In this document: positions 1-11,639 of the stretch, piece after piece
How positions within the stretch are numbered: position 1 is the first letter of the stretch
Layout of the letters: every line of letters begins with the position of its first letter
Source: Pelomyxa schiedti
Lineage: Eukaryota; Evosea; Pelobiontida; Pelomyxidae
Reading direction: 5' to 3'
DNA: 64,000 nt
Assembly: GCA_020536535.1 (NCBI GenBank)
Contig: JAHLWZ010000860.1
Location: forward strand, 1 to 64,000
Program-made: the position numbers and the translations under genes
Notes under the pieces: generated by a model
What the model was told of the DNA's origin: nothing
Databases searched by the model: none
Seen by the model: the letters and a program-made list of their open reading frames with translations, nothing else

Positions 1-1045
1 CATCAGCACCAGCCACGGTGCTGGACGTGAGGTTCACTATATTAGGAGACCACAAGACAGGCAAGACAAGCCTGGTGCGATCATATGTTGAGGGGTCACC
101 AATGGCGAACCCTGGGGCCACTGGGGGCACGTGTGAGAGGGACGAGGATGGGTTCTTCACGAAGACTGTGTCGTGGACCGATCCCGCAATGACTTTAGCC
201 ATTAAGGTGTGCTGTAGTTTTGTGTTTGGTGTTTCGTGGTCCCATAAGTGTGGACCGCTGCACCGCAAGCGGCGGAGAATTTTGTGTTTTGTGTTATTGT
301 TTTTTTTTATCACCTTTTCCTCTACTCTTCCTTTTATTGGAAAGTTTACTATTAGTTATTGAAGAATAATAAATCAAATAGAACACTTTGTTGGAAAATT
401 TTAACTGTGGGAAAAGACTTGGGACCTAGCTGATGGGCTGAAATTGGCTACTACAAATATTACAAAGCCATTCAAGATGAGTAAAGGTAAGGTTTCCTCG
501 ATGTGTTGTTGTCTGCTGAGTTTCTGCATCTGTTTATGGCTTGAACACTAACAGATGTCTTGTGGCTTTTAAAGGCTTCTTCATTGTGTTTGACATTTCA
601 AATCCGTCTACATTTGAAAATGTGCTGGGATGGAAGAAGCAAATTGAACAATTCCGCTCTTCATCAGACTCCCTGCCCCCTTCAATTATGTTAGTTGGGG
701 CAAAGCAAGACCTCACTAGTAGCGCAACTATAACCTACGCAACAGCCTCAGGGTTGGCCAAAGAGATGCAAGCTACCTATGTAGAGGTTAGACTCCTAAC
801 CACTTACCTTAACCTGTGTTACAAAATACCTATCTAAAACACAATCTGATACAAGATATTGCACTAAAAGAAATTAGGTATCAAATGTGACTGGATTGGG
901 TGTCACAGAGTGCTTTAATACGATGATACAGATGTATTTTGAGAGGCAAAATGAACGAAAACGACTGAAGCTGAAATCAAGTGACTCTGACGTACCCATT
1001 GTAAATACAAAAAGGCAAAAAAATGGTGGTTGTATTTTGTGTTAG
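1..1045 (+). CDS. Ras/Rab-like small GTPase with CaaX tail, 5' partial
   Basis: Four exons in consistent phase: 1(partial)-206, 417-486, 575-786, 878-1045. The product is a small GTPase of about 215 residues whose first residues lie before the window. Exon 1 carries the P-loop GDHKTGKTS. Exon 2 gives TWDLADG where Ras has WDTAG. Exon 3 gives FFIVFDIS followed by VGAKQD where the family has NKxD. Exon 4 gives YVEVSNVTGLGV where the family has the SA motif. The protein ends CILC, a CaaX box predicting prenylation and membrane attachment. G3, G4 and G5 all deviate from consensus, so nucleotide specificity or hydrolysis may be altered. Introns are 210, 88 and 91 nt. Family assignment is secure; the subfamily is not. 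Confidence 0.85.
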
Positions 1046-1160
1046 AGCCGACTTCTTCCAATACCCCTTACTGAGATCTGTTATCTCCCCTTTAATTTTT
1101 CCCCCTTTCGGCCGAAAAGCAGACAAAATAAAAAAAAAGAAAAAAGAAGGCAGGGGAAGT

Positions 1161-2030
1161 ATGTACCCCGAAACCACAACGACGACGAGCGCCGAATTTG
1201 GGAACCCGAGAGGCGGGCCAATTCCTTCATCTTCATCATCAGGCTCAGCAACTCCAACCTCAGCCTCAGGGTCAGCCTCGTCACGACGATGTTGTGGTTG
1301 GTTCCACAGGCTCTGGTCCCGGTTGACCCAAAGACTGCCGACCCTCAGTCTCCCCAGGCCGCCGACCCATCTGCTCCCCAGATTGCCCAGTCTCCAGTCC
1401 CTCGACCCTCGCCCCAAGATCTACTCGTTGATCCCGCGGTGGCCCCGGTGCCTCGGGTTGCCTCGTTGGTTCTGGCTGCCTCGCTTCGGCCTGCCCACGG
1501 CGTCGTCGGCGGCCGCGTCGGCGCGCGCCAGGTTGGTGCCGGGGCCCACCGGTGTCTCCAGATTCAAGTCGGGGCTGGCCGTCTCCTGCGCGGTGCTTTT
1601 CGTCGCGCTGATGACCGTTTTCGTGTGGCCGCTGGTCACCACCCATAAGTTTGTGCCGCCGCCGGTCGGCGTTCGCATAAAGAGCTCGCCTGAGGACGTA
1701 GTTGCTGTGGGACAATTGCTGAATTCTGTGAGGGAAGAAATGGTTCACATGTCTGGACAATTGGAAGCTATGAAGAAGATTGTTGAAAGTCCATGCTCCC
1801 AGAGTTAGCTTTCCACCTCTCACTTTTCTTTTGTTCTTATTATCCCGTTCTTACATATTTATTATTTTCTTTTTTTTTTTTTAGTTCCTAGTGTTGTATC
1901 ATATGCCCCGTTTTTCATTGCCGTTGTGGCAATCAGTTGTTGCCTGGCAGTTGTTATCACTCAGTCTTTAGTACCTCAACGGGAGACACTTTCAGCCCCA
2001 ATTGACCAGTTTGTGTTCCACATACTATAA
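1161..2030 (+). CDS. Two-helix membrane protein, unknown function
   Basis: Exons 1161-1803 and 1885-2030, joined phase 1 across an 81-nt intron with a strong T-rich acceptor. The start is the ATG at 1161; an earlier in-frame codon at 1023 lies inside the coding end of the GTPase. The roughly 260-residue product has a Ser/Thr/Gly-rich then Pro/Arg-rich N-terminus of about 130 residues. A hydrophobic helix follows (around AVLFVALMTVFVWPLV), then a short loop with a predicted amphipathic helix (VGQLLNSVREEMVHMSGQLE). A second helix (FFIAVVAISCCLAVVI) is supplied by exon 2, and the tail is short. I recognise no family. The hairpin-like topology with a coiled segment between helices might suit an organelle membrane protein, but that is speculation. 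Confidence 0.6.
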
Positions 2031-2121
2031 CAAAATATAAAATGCATTAGCGTACTCCACTCCACGCAAAGCAACCGTCAGTGCACACTCCACAGAAAAA
2101 ATGAATCAAATATAGTACAGA

Positions 2122-2469
2122 ATGACTGCACATCTCAAGAGGCAGAAGCACTATGATTTCAAAACCTCCCTAGAAGTCTATGGCAACCAACTCAATTTAC
2201 TTCTGGGAAAGATGGATGACTTGAAAGACTCCGTAATTGTATGTCTACTAGGTGATTCTTTCTTCCACTTAGAAACAAATGTAGAATATGAAATCCATGT
2301 CCGATTGTGACACGTTACGCCAAACAATTCTACGACTGGCCATTCAAGTCCAAAATCAAAATGAAGTGATTGAAAGGTAACTTCTATCACTTCATGGTCA
2401 ATTCTAATATTTAATGTCAGGCTACAACTGAAGCTGAAAGATCCCTCCGCAGCACAATCTGCTTTTTGA
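2122..2469 (+). CDS. Small coiled-coil protein, 85 residues
   Basis: Three exons, 2122-2238, 2285-2376 and 2421-2469, joined by 46- and 44-nt introns with correct phases (0, then 2). The ATG at 2122 is preceded by an ATG at 2101 that meets a stop after four codons. The product is hydrophilic and helical, with heptad-like leucine/isoleucine spacing in its C-terminal half (TILRLAIQVQNQNEVIERLQ). This suggests a small coiled-coil subunit of a larger complex. Size and pattern recall BLOC/BORC-type or kinetochore subunits, but I see no diagnostic motif and do not assign a family. It lies 91 bp after the two-helix gene on the same strand. Confidence 0.5.
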
Positions 2470-2654
2470 CACAACACACCAACCAACAAAAAATAAAAAC
2501 TTGGGTTCTTTGCCCACACTTACTTCCTTTGATTTTCGCCCTCCATATCGGGCATCATCTCTCGGAATTCCAGATTCTTACACCAAAAGTTCTTCACACT
2601 TTTCCGGGCTCTCCTTGTTTGAACGTTTTTCAAAGCCACACCGCTCTTGTATCC

Positions 2655-4823
2655 ATGGGCACTGTGTCCTTGTATTTCTGTTCCTTCTCAGTTTCTGTCA
2701 CAAACAGTGCCCAGGTTGTTTCTTCTCATTGTTGTTCTTGCATCGGGCTCGTTTATTGAATGCGCGAAGCCCAACATTTTGTTCATTCTGGCAGACGGTA
2801 TGATTTTATTCCTTCTCGCGTTGTTAGGCTTTTATTTACTGTGCCACAAAAAACAGATTATGGCTTCAATGACATTGGGTATTGCACCAACCAAATACCC
2901 TTTTATTAATGCAATTCTGAATGCTTATGCTTGGCTTAACTAGTTATCACCAAAGTCAAGGAGAAACTACTGCTCAGCTCATTTACACACCAAACTTGGA
3001 CGCCCTTGCCCAAGAAGGGGTAAAAATTCCTTCACATGTTCATCGACTCATTGCAATCTAGGTGCGATTGGAGAGCCACTATGCTCAACCACTATGCTCA
3101 CCAACGAGAGGTGCGTTGATGACCGGAAGGCTGCCGGCACATACCGGAATTGGCCCAAATGTAATTAAGGTATTAAAGCTATGTACTTCCACAACCTTCT
3201 GAAAATTAGGGTTAGCCAGATATGCCTTACGCCATGCCCAAGTCGGAGCAGTTTCTGGCAGAAGTTCTAAGAGATGCCGGATATGCTACTCATCTTGTTG
3301 GCAAGGTTGCCAGGATCCTCATGATTAACTTGAATTGACTCTGGAAAAGTGGCACATGGGGTTCTGTGACGAGCGGTATACACCAACTTTCCGAGGATTC
3401 CAGTCTTTCTTTGGGTATTTTAATGGAGCTGAAGACTACTATACGTATGGAACTGCTTTTATCCCTGATCCTTACTCAGCCATATTCAACTAGACACATG
3501 CGAACCGAAGATGGCTACATAGGTATTAGAGGAAGGCCTGTTTACCCCAACTTAGTAGTCAATGTAGGATTCGACTTGCGAGATGGAACTACACCAAATG
3601 AACTTGCCCCAGTTGCCGAGGCTAATAACAGGTACAAAAACATGTACTCCACGGAAGTATTTGGAGCAAGAGTTGTGTCAATCATCCAAGACCATGCAGA
3701 ACAGAGCGGTAGTGTGCCTCTTTTCATGTATATCCCATTTCAAGTATGTACATTAAAATTTGAATCAAAGTCCCCCAATCCAAACAAATCTCAGGCAGTC
3801 CACAACCCATTGGAAGTTCCTGCGAAGTATACAAGTCCTTATGGCGATATTAAGAATAAGTACGCCGATACCAGCTATCTTGAATTGACACAATATTCCG
3901 TGCAGTGACAGAAAAACTGAAGCTGGAATGATTAATGCCATGGACCAAGCTGTTGGGAATATCACCTCGGCTCTTAAGTCTACGGGGCTGTGGCAAAACT
4001 CCATTATAATATTTGTGGCTGACAATGGAGGACCAGAAGGTACAGTAAGGAAGTTAACTTCTATTGCTCACTAGTATGACAGGAAACGCTGCTAACAACT
4101 ATCCCCTGAGAGGTTACAAGACAACCAACTTTGAAGGTGGAGTCAGAGTGAATGCCTTCATGGCCGGACCTGGGGCGAACATATCGTCCTCTCTCATAGG
4201 AAAACAGACAAATCAGCTATTCCACATTGTCGATTGGTTACCCACACTTGCCCACGCGGCCGGTGCCACTCTGAACCCTCCCAATCCATTGGATGGGTTT
4301 GACCAGTGGGATTCCATAACCACCGGTTCCGCCGGCCCACGTAACTTTATCGTCCACAACATGCCACCTCTGGCAAAGGGCCTCACACACGGGGCTCTAA
4401 GATACAACCAATGGAAGTTCATAATACAAAGTTCACATGCCGGTTCCAAAGCCGAGGCCAATACAACTTGTCTCCCACCTCCTGGATTCACTCCCGCTGT
4501 TACTGATGTTCCCCCTGTGGCCTATAAGGGATACTACCTGTTCAATATCAATGATGATCCCTATGAAACTACTAATCTAGCTCAGGAGGTATCCTCCCAG
4601 ATTCCACTTTTCCCTGATCAACCCATCAGCTCTAATTTAAATACTCTAGGAACCTGACCAACTACAATTCATGATAGATATGTTCAAGACCTACCAGACT
4701 GATGCCGTTGATGACTTGTCAACCAAATACGAAATAGACCCAACATGTGATCCACAACTCAACTCTGACAAGGCATGGGCTCCCTGGGATACTGTACCCG
4801 GTTCCCAGTGTTCCTATCTCTAG
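2655..4823 (+). CDS. Arylsulfatase B-like sulfatase, secreted
   Basis: Twelve exons, all in phase: 2655-2665, 2715-2797, 2857-2878, 2944-3019, 3062-3169, 3216-3305, 3350-3444, 3494-3743, 3795-3859, 3906-4039, 4083-4588, 4650-4823 (about 537 residues). The N-terminus is a signal peptide (LFLLIVVLASGSFIECA) followed by NILFILADDYG, the metal-binding sulfatase start. PLCSPTRGALMTGRLPAHTG holds the C-x-P-x-R site whose Cys becomes formylglycine. Further family blocks are GYATHLVGKWHMG, GAEDYYTH, FDLRDG, RYKNMYS, VADNGGPEG, EGGVRV and HIVDWLPTLAHAAG. Block order and spacing match animal arylsulfatase B, which removes sulfate from glycosaminoglycans in lysosomes. A secreted or lysosomal role is inferred. 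The first exon is tiny; the ATG at 2655 is the only ATG between the upstream stop and the signal peptide. Confidence 0.9.
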
Positions 4824-4897
4824 CCCCCCAAAAAGGAGGTTAATTTTGTCGTTTCTTGTTGAATGAACGGCACTTTCACATTGTTGGGTTTTTTTTT

Positions 4898-7048
4898 TTA
4901 CAACGAAAAAGCTGTGAGGGCTTGGAGGATGAGGGCAGGTGTTGATTGCTTGATGAACACAAGCTGAAGGAACAACCTGACGGAAATGCTCCTTTCACTC
5001 TCATCAACATCATTCTGCTGTCCCATCATAGTGCGGATGCCTTCACACGTCCGCGCCTTCAGTGCACGCAAGCTCTTCTCAATGCGAGACTCCATCCACA
5101 TGGATGCTGCCGATGATGATGAAGAAGCCGGTGTTCCTGATGCTGATGCTGATGCTGATGCTGATGTTGATGTTGACCTTGATGGCGATGGCGATGATGC
5201 CGCCGACGAAGCTGCGGGTGAACTTGTGGGCGTGGGAGCAGGCCTGGGGAGGGCAAGGTCGGCGAGGTCGGGGAGGAACAGGTGCGCGCCCACGAATGCG
5301 GAGGCGAGGCCCGCGGAGGGCCGCGTCGCGGGGTTCCGGCCCAACAGCCGCTTGAGGAGCTGGTGCAGGCACCGGCACTCGCGGGCCAGCGCCGCCGGGA
5401 CTACCACCGGCCGCGAGGTGATGTCTTCCTCGCTGGCGAACGGCCCGGTGCCGAAGCTCATCTGCCACACGACGCAGGCCACGGCCCACAGGTCGGTCTG
5501 GGAAACATTGTAGGTGCTAGACCTTGTGTGAGTGTCGATGATTGGGTTAGGGCAAGCAAGGCTTGGGATTGTTGAGAAAAACCTTGGTTTCAGTGCAACT
5601 GGTCTCAGTGCTTCTGGGGCTCTGTTAAGTAAGTTTCCTTCCGGGGCCTCGTTTTGGCCCAGTTCGAGCATACCAGGGGTCACACCGGTGCTTCTGTTTC
5701 CTGAAGGGTTGATGCTCACTGAGGTTCCAAAGTCACACAGAACTGTGAACTGGCCTGTGAAGCCGGCCCTCTCCAGGAGGAGGATGTTGTCGGATTTGAT
5801 GTCCAGGTGGAAAAGTCCACGCTTGTTGTTGAGGTGGTCAACGGTGGAAAGCAACTGAAAAGTGCTCTCCAACGTCTTGTCTTTCCCAAGTGGAAGGAGG
5901 ACGGCAGTTGGTTCTTTTGTTGGCATGGCAGCTCGGATGTGCTTTTGAAGGGTTGTTGAGCCAAGCTCCTGCATGATGAATGTGGTTCTATTGTAGATTG
6001 ACACGCATTCTTGGTGATTGTGAGGACTTGTGTCCAATGGCATTCCTGTATCTGATGAAACAAGGCACATCCTTGTCGGCATCAAGGCTTCCTTTTGTTT
6101 GGAAGTGAGTGCTACAGCATTTCTTTGGGTGGCTGGAGGGAGTTCACACCTGAGTATAACTTCGGAAAAAACTGATGATGTTTGCCACACCCCAGTGTTG
6201 GTTCTGTATAAGGGAGAGGTATTCCCTATCGAACCGGTTCCTCTGGTGTTCAGTGGTTCCAACACCAATATCTGGCTGAATGACCAGATTATACATCATT
6301 TTCAGGGCCACACCCTGCTCGATCATCCTCCTGGGAATGTGCCAATCGTTTGTGGGTTTCAGTTTCACATTGCTTGTGGTGCCATTGCACCCAACCCCAA
6401 GTATCTTTTTTTTTCAGTTCAGGTTTGAAAATAGACAGAAAATACTTTTGCAGAAAGCAGGTCGACATCACTCATCTCAATTGCTCTCATGAAGCTGAAG
6501 TCAATGTATGATGTGAACTGGTCCAAGTACTGCCACGATAAGTGAGTTGATTTTACTAAAAAAAACCCATGCCATTTGTATTTCTTTTTCCTAAAAAAAA
6601 TTACTGAATAAAAAAGAGTAACTTAGTTAAGTTACTTGTTGAAGTTCCAATTTCAGGGTTGTAATCAATGGTAACATCTCACTTCTCACCTGAGATATAA
6701 TATCATTGCTTCCTTCCATAGTGACACCAGCTGTTTTTTTTTTTTTTTTGTGATTCAACTGTGCTGGGGATGTCAGGGTAAAAAATATACAAGATTGTGT
6801 GAGTGGTGGCTCAGCCTGAAAGTGTTGGGGAAATTCTCTCCTCAATATGGAAGCAAACTCTTGGGTGATAACAGGAAAGAAATTCATTGAAGATGCATGT
6901 GCACTTGGCTTCGTGAAATTAAGCTGGAAGTATTCCTTTCCTTTTGTGTATGAGAATCATGCAGCAGTAATTTTGAATCAAAAATGAACACTGTTACCAC
7001 AGAAAAGAAGGAACACAATAACACCACAGCATAAGGGGCTTTTCCCAT
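4898..7048 (-). CDS. Membrane-anchored protein kinase (TKL-like)
   Basis: Reading on the minus strand, the ATG at 7048 opens a hydrophobic anchor (VVLLCSFFSVVTVFIF). Short exons follow (around 6881-6650, 6522-6440, 6404-6150), then a long last exon to the stop at 4898. Kinase motifs in order are the glycine loop ILGVGCNGTT, the lysine in VALKMM, a helix-C glutamate in FDREYL, hinge FIMQELG, catalytic HLDIKSDN, CDFGTS, RAPEAL and DLWAVACVVWQM. All key catalytic residues are present. DFGTS occurs in amoebozoan TKL kinases, hence that tentative class. After the domain comes a Ser/Ala/Pro-rich linker with a (SA)n run and a helical tail. Splices between 6150 and 6090 are ambiguous: CAG|GTGTGA to AAAAG|GAAGCC keeps frame. 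This may be one gene with the LRR protein upstream. Confidence 0.75.
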
Positions 7049-7105
7049 CTTTTTTTTGTTATGTGACACACCAAATGCAATTGATGTTCGACTGGGGCAT
7101 GAACC

Positions 7106-9592
7106 TTAGAGAGACTCAGAATAGGCTTCGGAACATGAGAAACAAACATGGAGAGCAGTCTTCTGATTCTGCGATCTCAATAGGAATTTCAAAGAGGTCA
7201 CCTGAAGGGTTGAGGAGCGGTGGACTTTCCATTTGAGATAAAAACATCCCTTCACCCAAAGGAATTGCTTTGTACCGAATGCCACCAACAATGGCATATA
7301 AAAGTGAAGGAAAGGTGTTCTCCAGAAGGATCAAGAGGCGAAATCCAGGGGAAGAAGGATTTTTCAACCACGTAAACCACAAAAAGTGAGTCCCTGTGGG
7401 ATACACAAGGGAAAGTCAGTGTGAGAAGAAAAAGATAAAAAAAGGCCCATACAGCTCTTTTGTTTTCTTTCCAGTGTTGAAAGTAGTTTCTTTCCTTTTT
7501 GTTCCTGAAACCAAATTTTCTGCTCTAGGGTGTGGTGAGGGTACATAAAAAGTATTGACACTGACATACGACTAAGATCCAGACTGACGAGTGTGTTGTT
7601 TGTTGATAGTGATTGTGCAATACTTGCTGCTTCATTATTACCAATTTTATTGCCTTGATTTATTTGTTTGGTTGTATGGCCTAATCATTGTTGATATACT
7701 CGAAAGATTCAGACTCAACAGTGACTTATTTTTTGACAGTGCCTGTGCAATACTCACTGCTCCCTTGTCCCCAGTGTCATTCACTTGGTTATTGTTTTAT
7801 TTGGATGGTTGGGGAAATTATATACATACAAACGAGAGTAAGACTAACCAGTGTGTTGTTTGTTAAAAGCAACTTTGCAATACTTGCGGCCCCTTCATCA
7901 CCAATTCCATTACCTTGTTTGTTTTGTTAGATGTTGTGCTAGGGGGGCACGTAACATACAATTCAAGTCCAGACTCACGAGTGTCTTGTTTGTTGTCAGT
8001 GACTCGGCAACACTCTCTACTCCCTCAGCACCAATTTCGTTTTCTAGATTTATGGTTTGTGGGCTTAACAGCCTGGTACATACCAGCAAGATTCAGATGT
8101 AATAGTGTACTGTTTGTTGATAGTGCCTGCGCAATACTGACTATTCCCTTCACACCAATCTCCGTGCCTTTAGTTTTGTTAGTTGTTTGGTTAGAAGACT
8201 GAATAAGTGCCAATCCATACGAGCAAGATTCAAACTCACCAATGTCTTATTCATTGATAGTGCCTGTAAAATAGCAACTGCTCCCTGAGAACCAATTTTT
8301 TGGTTGCCTTTTGCTGGTGGGAAAGAGTAGGAACCAAGTTGTTGGCATACCATATAATCTCAGCTTCACCAGCGTTTTATTTGTTGACAGTACTTGTGCA
8401 ATACTTTCTGCCCCCTCAGTATCGATGTTGTTAACTTTGTTTTTTAGGAGAATTGGTAACCAGTTATTGACATACACCCAAGATCCAGACTCACAAGTGT
8501 GTTGTTTATTGACAGTGACTGCACAATACTCACTGTCCCTTTGTCACCAATATTGTTTCCTTTTTGGCTAGTTTGTTTAAGAAGGGTTGATGGATAAGCA
8601 ACAAACCACTGAGAGACAGATTAATCAGTGTCCTATTTGTTAACAACAACTGTGCAATACTCACTGCTCCCTCAAAACTAATTTGATTGTCTTGTTGGTT
8701 TGTTAGTTGTCCGGTGGTTGAGTTGCAACTCATTGTCACCATTAAGATGAAGACTCACAAGTGTGTTGTTTGTTGACAAAGACTGTACAATATGTGCTGC
8801 TCCTGTGTCACTAATTTGATTTCCTTGTTTATCTAGTCTCAACAAAGCCACCTACCCCAAAGTTACATACGACTAAGATCCAGACTCACAAGTGTCTTGT
8901 TGATTGACAGTGCCTGTGCAATGCTCCATGATCCCTCATCACCAATTTTGTTCCCTTGTTGTGAGATGATGACGTGCTGTTCCCAGGAAGGATTAAGTGA
9001 CATACAGTAAAGACTCAGATACAACAGTGTAGAATTTGTTGACAGTGACTGTGCTATACTTGAGGCCCCGTCAACACCAATTTCGTTACCTTGTTGTGAG
9101 AATGAGAGCTGTTCCCAGGAAGGATTAATTGACATGCAAGTGACATACAGTAAAGACTCAGACACAACAGCGTATTATTTGTTGATATGAACTGTGCTAT
9201 ACTTATTGCTCCCTCATTACCAATGTTGCCCGCTTGTTTTATTTGTTTTTCAGTTGGCGAGTATAGAAGATTTTGCATACTGGAAAGACAAAGACTAAGA
9301 ATGGTCTTGTTTGTTAACAGTGCCTGGGCAATGCTCACTGCCCCATTGTCACCAATGCCTGTGTCTTTTTGTTGTTGTAGTTGTTTATGTTTTAAAAAGG
9401 GTCTTGAGGAGCCACACGTAGCATCAAGCAATTGCAGACTGTGTCAGGGTGCTGCAAAGACCAACAAATGTCCTCAATTGGTGTTCCAGAGCCAATAAAA
9501 CCACTTCGAAGCAGCTGCAGTCGACGGGTGTCCTCGGCATTTTTTCCATCACCGTGTTCAGTGGAGATTGAACTTTGTTGCTGATTGCCCAT
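7106..9592 (-). CDS. Leucine-rich-repeat protein, one repeat per exon
   Basis: The ATG at 9592 starts MGNQQQSS, and a first exon reads to about 9424. Fourteen consecutive LRR exons follow, then a final exon (about 7395-7106) ending at a TGA. The repeat consensus is GNxIGDEGAxSIAQALSTN then TLxSLxLS, a 28-residue ribonuclease-inhibitor/NLR-type LRR. The last exon encodes about 95 residues of non-repeat sequence. There is no signal peptide, so a cytosolic horseshoe binding protein or peptides is the simplest reading. MGNQQQSS has Gly2 but lacks Ser at position 6, so N-myristoylation is doubtful. Exons checked in detail (8871-8954, 8740-8823) are exactly 84 nt, with a 47-nt intron between them. 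Confidence 0.8.
7576..9370 (-). repeat. Array of 14 LRR exon-intron units, period about 130 bp
   Basis: Plus-strand positions of the recurring unit start near 7576, 7706, 7837, 7967, 8093, 8228, 8360, 8486, 8614, 8747, 8871, 9013, 9155 and 9289. Each contains a diverged copy of the complement of a GCAATTGCACAGGC-like core. Each unit is an 84-nt phase-1 exon plus an intron of about 45-55 nt, usually with donor GTATGT-like and acceptor AACAAG. Because the exon length is a multiple of three and both ends are phase 1, any unit can be lost or gained without a frameshift. Confidence 0.8.
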
Positions 9593-9668
9593 AGGAAAAA
9601 CACGCCGAGTATCGAGTGAATAAGAACTTGGGGTGTTTCGTGAATGAAGAACGATTCTTTTTTTTTTT

Positions 9669-11639
9669 TCAAGTGTTGGATGTGGACTTGATGGAGGTTG
9701 TGTTTAGTTTGTTGTATTGTTGGTGTGTGGGGATGTGTTGTTGCAGTGGTATGAGCGGGGGGCCAGATGGCGGTGTGAGTGACATTGGGGATAGTGTGTG
9801 ATTCTGTGGGAGAGAGTGGGCCGACATTGCAGCAAGTGTGTGTGCGGTGCATTGTGAGGAAGATGCCTGGCAATTTGACACAACTTGTGCAAGGGGTGGC
9901 AGAATCGGGATTCGCGGTTGCTCCGGTGGCTTGCTGTCATTTTTCGCAGTATCTGGTTTGGTTGTGCTCTGGCTGTCAGTGCTTGGCTGCTGCTGTATGA
10001 ATGATGAAAGACCCGGAGGTGAGGGCGGCGATGTGGGAGCAGGCATTTGCTGGGTCTGAAGTGGTAGTTGTGGTAAGGGAAGCTGCTGGGGCGTTTGAGG
10101 TTGTGAGGGCACTTGGGGAGGTGACATTAGTGGGTTGGGTGATGCGGCTAACGGGATAGGCGGTGCAGCGCCTGGTTGTTCGGAAAACTTGATCGGATTT
10201 TGGTCTGCTTGGTGTGTGGGTGTGGGAGGTTTTGGTGGAACAATTCGCTTTCCCATGAGAGCGAGCAGGTGGACTTTAACACATTGTTTGAATGCACAAT
10301 TCTTACTTCCTACATTGTATCCACCTTCTAGAACACTGACAAGACGCCCATTGCAGACCTTTTGTGCCACACGAACCAACTAGAAGTTTGAGGTTATTTC
10401 TAAGGACAAACGACGACGCACATACCTCATCTGTTATCCAGTAGAAGTCATACACGTCAAGTTTCAGCCCCTTCGTTGGGTCGTCCTTATGAGCATCAAA
10501 TCCAGCACTTAGAAGAATTATCTGAGGCTTATACTGCTGAATAACTTTAATAGCCTACGGGATGTGAAATCTTGATAGTAATTGGCAGTTATACTTTTCG
10601 AAGAGTTCTGTGAAACACTTTTGGAGGGGAGAATCTTTTAACAGGAAAGTTTAAGACATTGTGGGGACAAGGCTAGTTGATTTGGTAAGGGTCAAATGAA
10701 TTCATTTTGTGGGTTACATCATCAGGTCCCCCTGTCCCCGGGAAGAAGGTCTTCTTGTCATCATAAACGTGTATAGAAATAAAAAAGAAGTGATCATCAC
10801 CCCCAAGAAGTTCCTGTTAAACATGTTAACTATGGAAAATTGTGGTATAACTAACCTGAGTTCCATTCCCGTGGTGAACTGTTAAATAGAAAGGTGAGTA
10901 TATAAAAGAATGTGAGATAAGAAACCATCAAAATCCAAAACAGCAATCCTTTCATAATTTTGTGAGAGTTTAGCGTAATACGCGCCTACAGCCACATTAT
11001 TGATTAAGCAAAAACCCTGATGAGAGTGAGGATGGAAGTATGACACAGAGATGATAACCTGAGATGAGGCTTTCCCAGCATGGTGACCTGGTGGACGAAT
11101 AGCACAGAAGGCGTTCTGGTAATTTCCTGTAGAAGATTTGGAATATGGTATACAAAAACAGACTGTACCCTTGGTTACTGCATATATGGCATCACACACA
11201 GCGCCGGCAGCTCGGTAAGCGGAATTCAGTGATCCAAATGAAACGAATGTGTCACAGCACTCGGGATCTTGCTCTTCGAGAGGCACTTCTTGTGGTCCAT
11301 GACACATTCTGTGTAAAGAAATTAATATGGCACACCTCCAAGATGATGGACTAAAATTACATTGCAGGAGGGGCACAGACGTCATCAGGAATTCTATCAG
11401 CAAGTGCTTTTATATATGCTTCATCATGCACTTTGGTCAAAAGTTTTTGCAACACTTGGCAACTTGTGAGAAATTTGTTGAGGTGCATGTTGTGGTTCTT
11501 ACCAAGATTTGGGTTATTTATAACATGTAAAAATTCATGGTGCTTGAGCTCAAGCTCTGCTAGCAATTCAATTATAACTTGAAGGCGCTGCGGAGTTTCT
11601 ACATGGTCGGTTGGTGTATGATGTCCAAGACTATCACAC
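9669..11639 (-). CDS. Class II histone deacetylase, 5' exon not placed
   Basis: Exons on the minus strand: 11639-11503, 11454 to about 11355, and onward to a long last exon ending at 9669. Catalytic blocks in order are HHTPTDHVETPQR, KVHDEAYI, FVSFGSLNSAYRAAGAV, CAIRPPGHHAG, GFCLINNVAVGAYYA, VLDFDVHHGNGTQ, FFPGTGGPDD, ILLSAGFDAHKDDP and SVLEGGYN. These supply the paired histidines, the zinc-binding Asp/His/Asp set and the GGY loop, so an active zinc deacetylase is expected. RPPGHHA and DFDVHHG match Hda1/HDAC6-type class II enzymes. After the domain lies a Pro/Gln/Ser-rich tail of about 190 residues. The first exon should lie between 11640 and 12027 and must end in phase 2; I could not choose it. 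Confidence 0.88.

Noticed and set aside
1023-1160. Upstream in-frame ATG for the two-helix membrane protein
   Set aside because: It lies within the last codons of the GTPase gene and adds low-complexity sequence; ATG 1161 is preferred.
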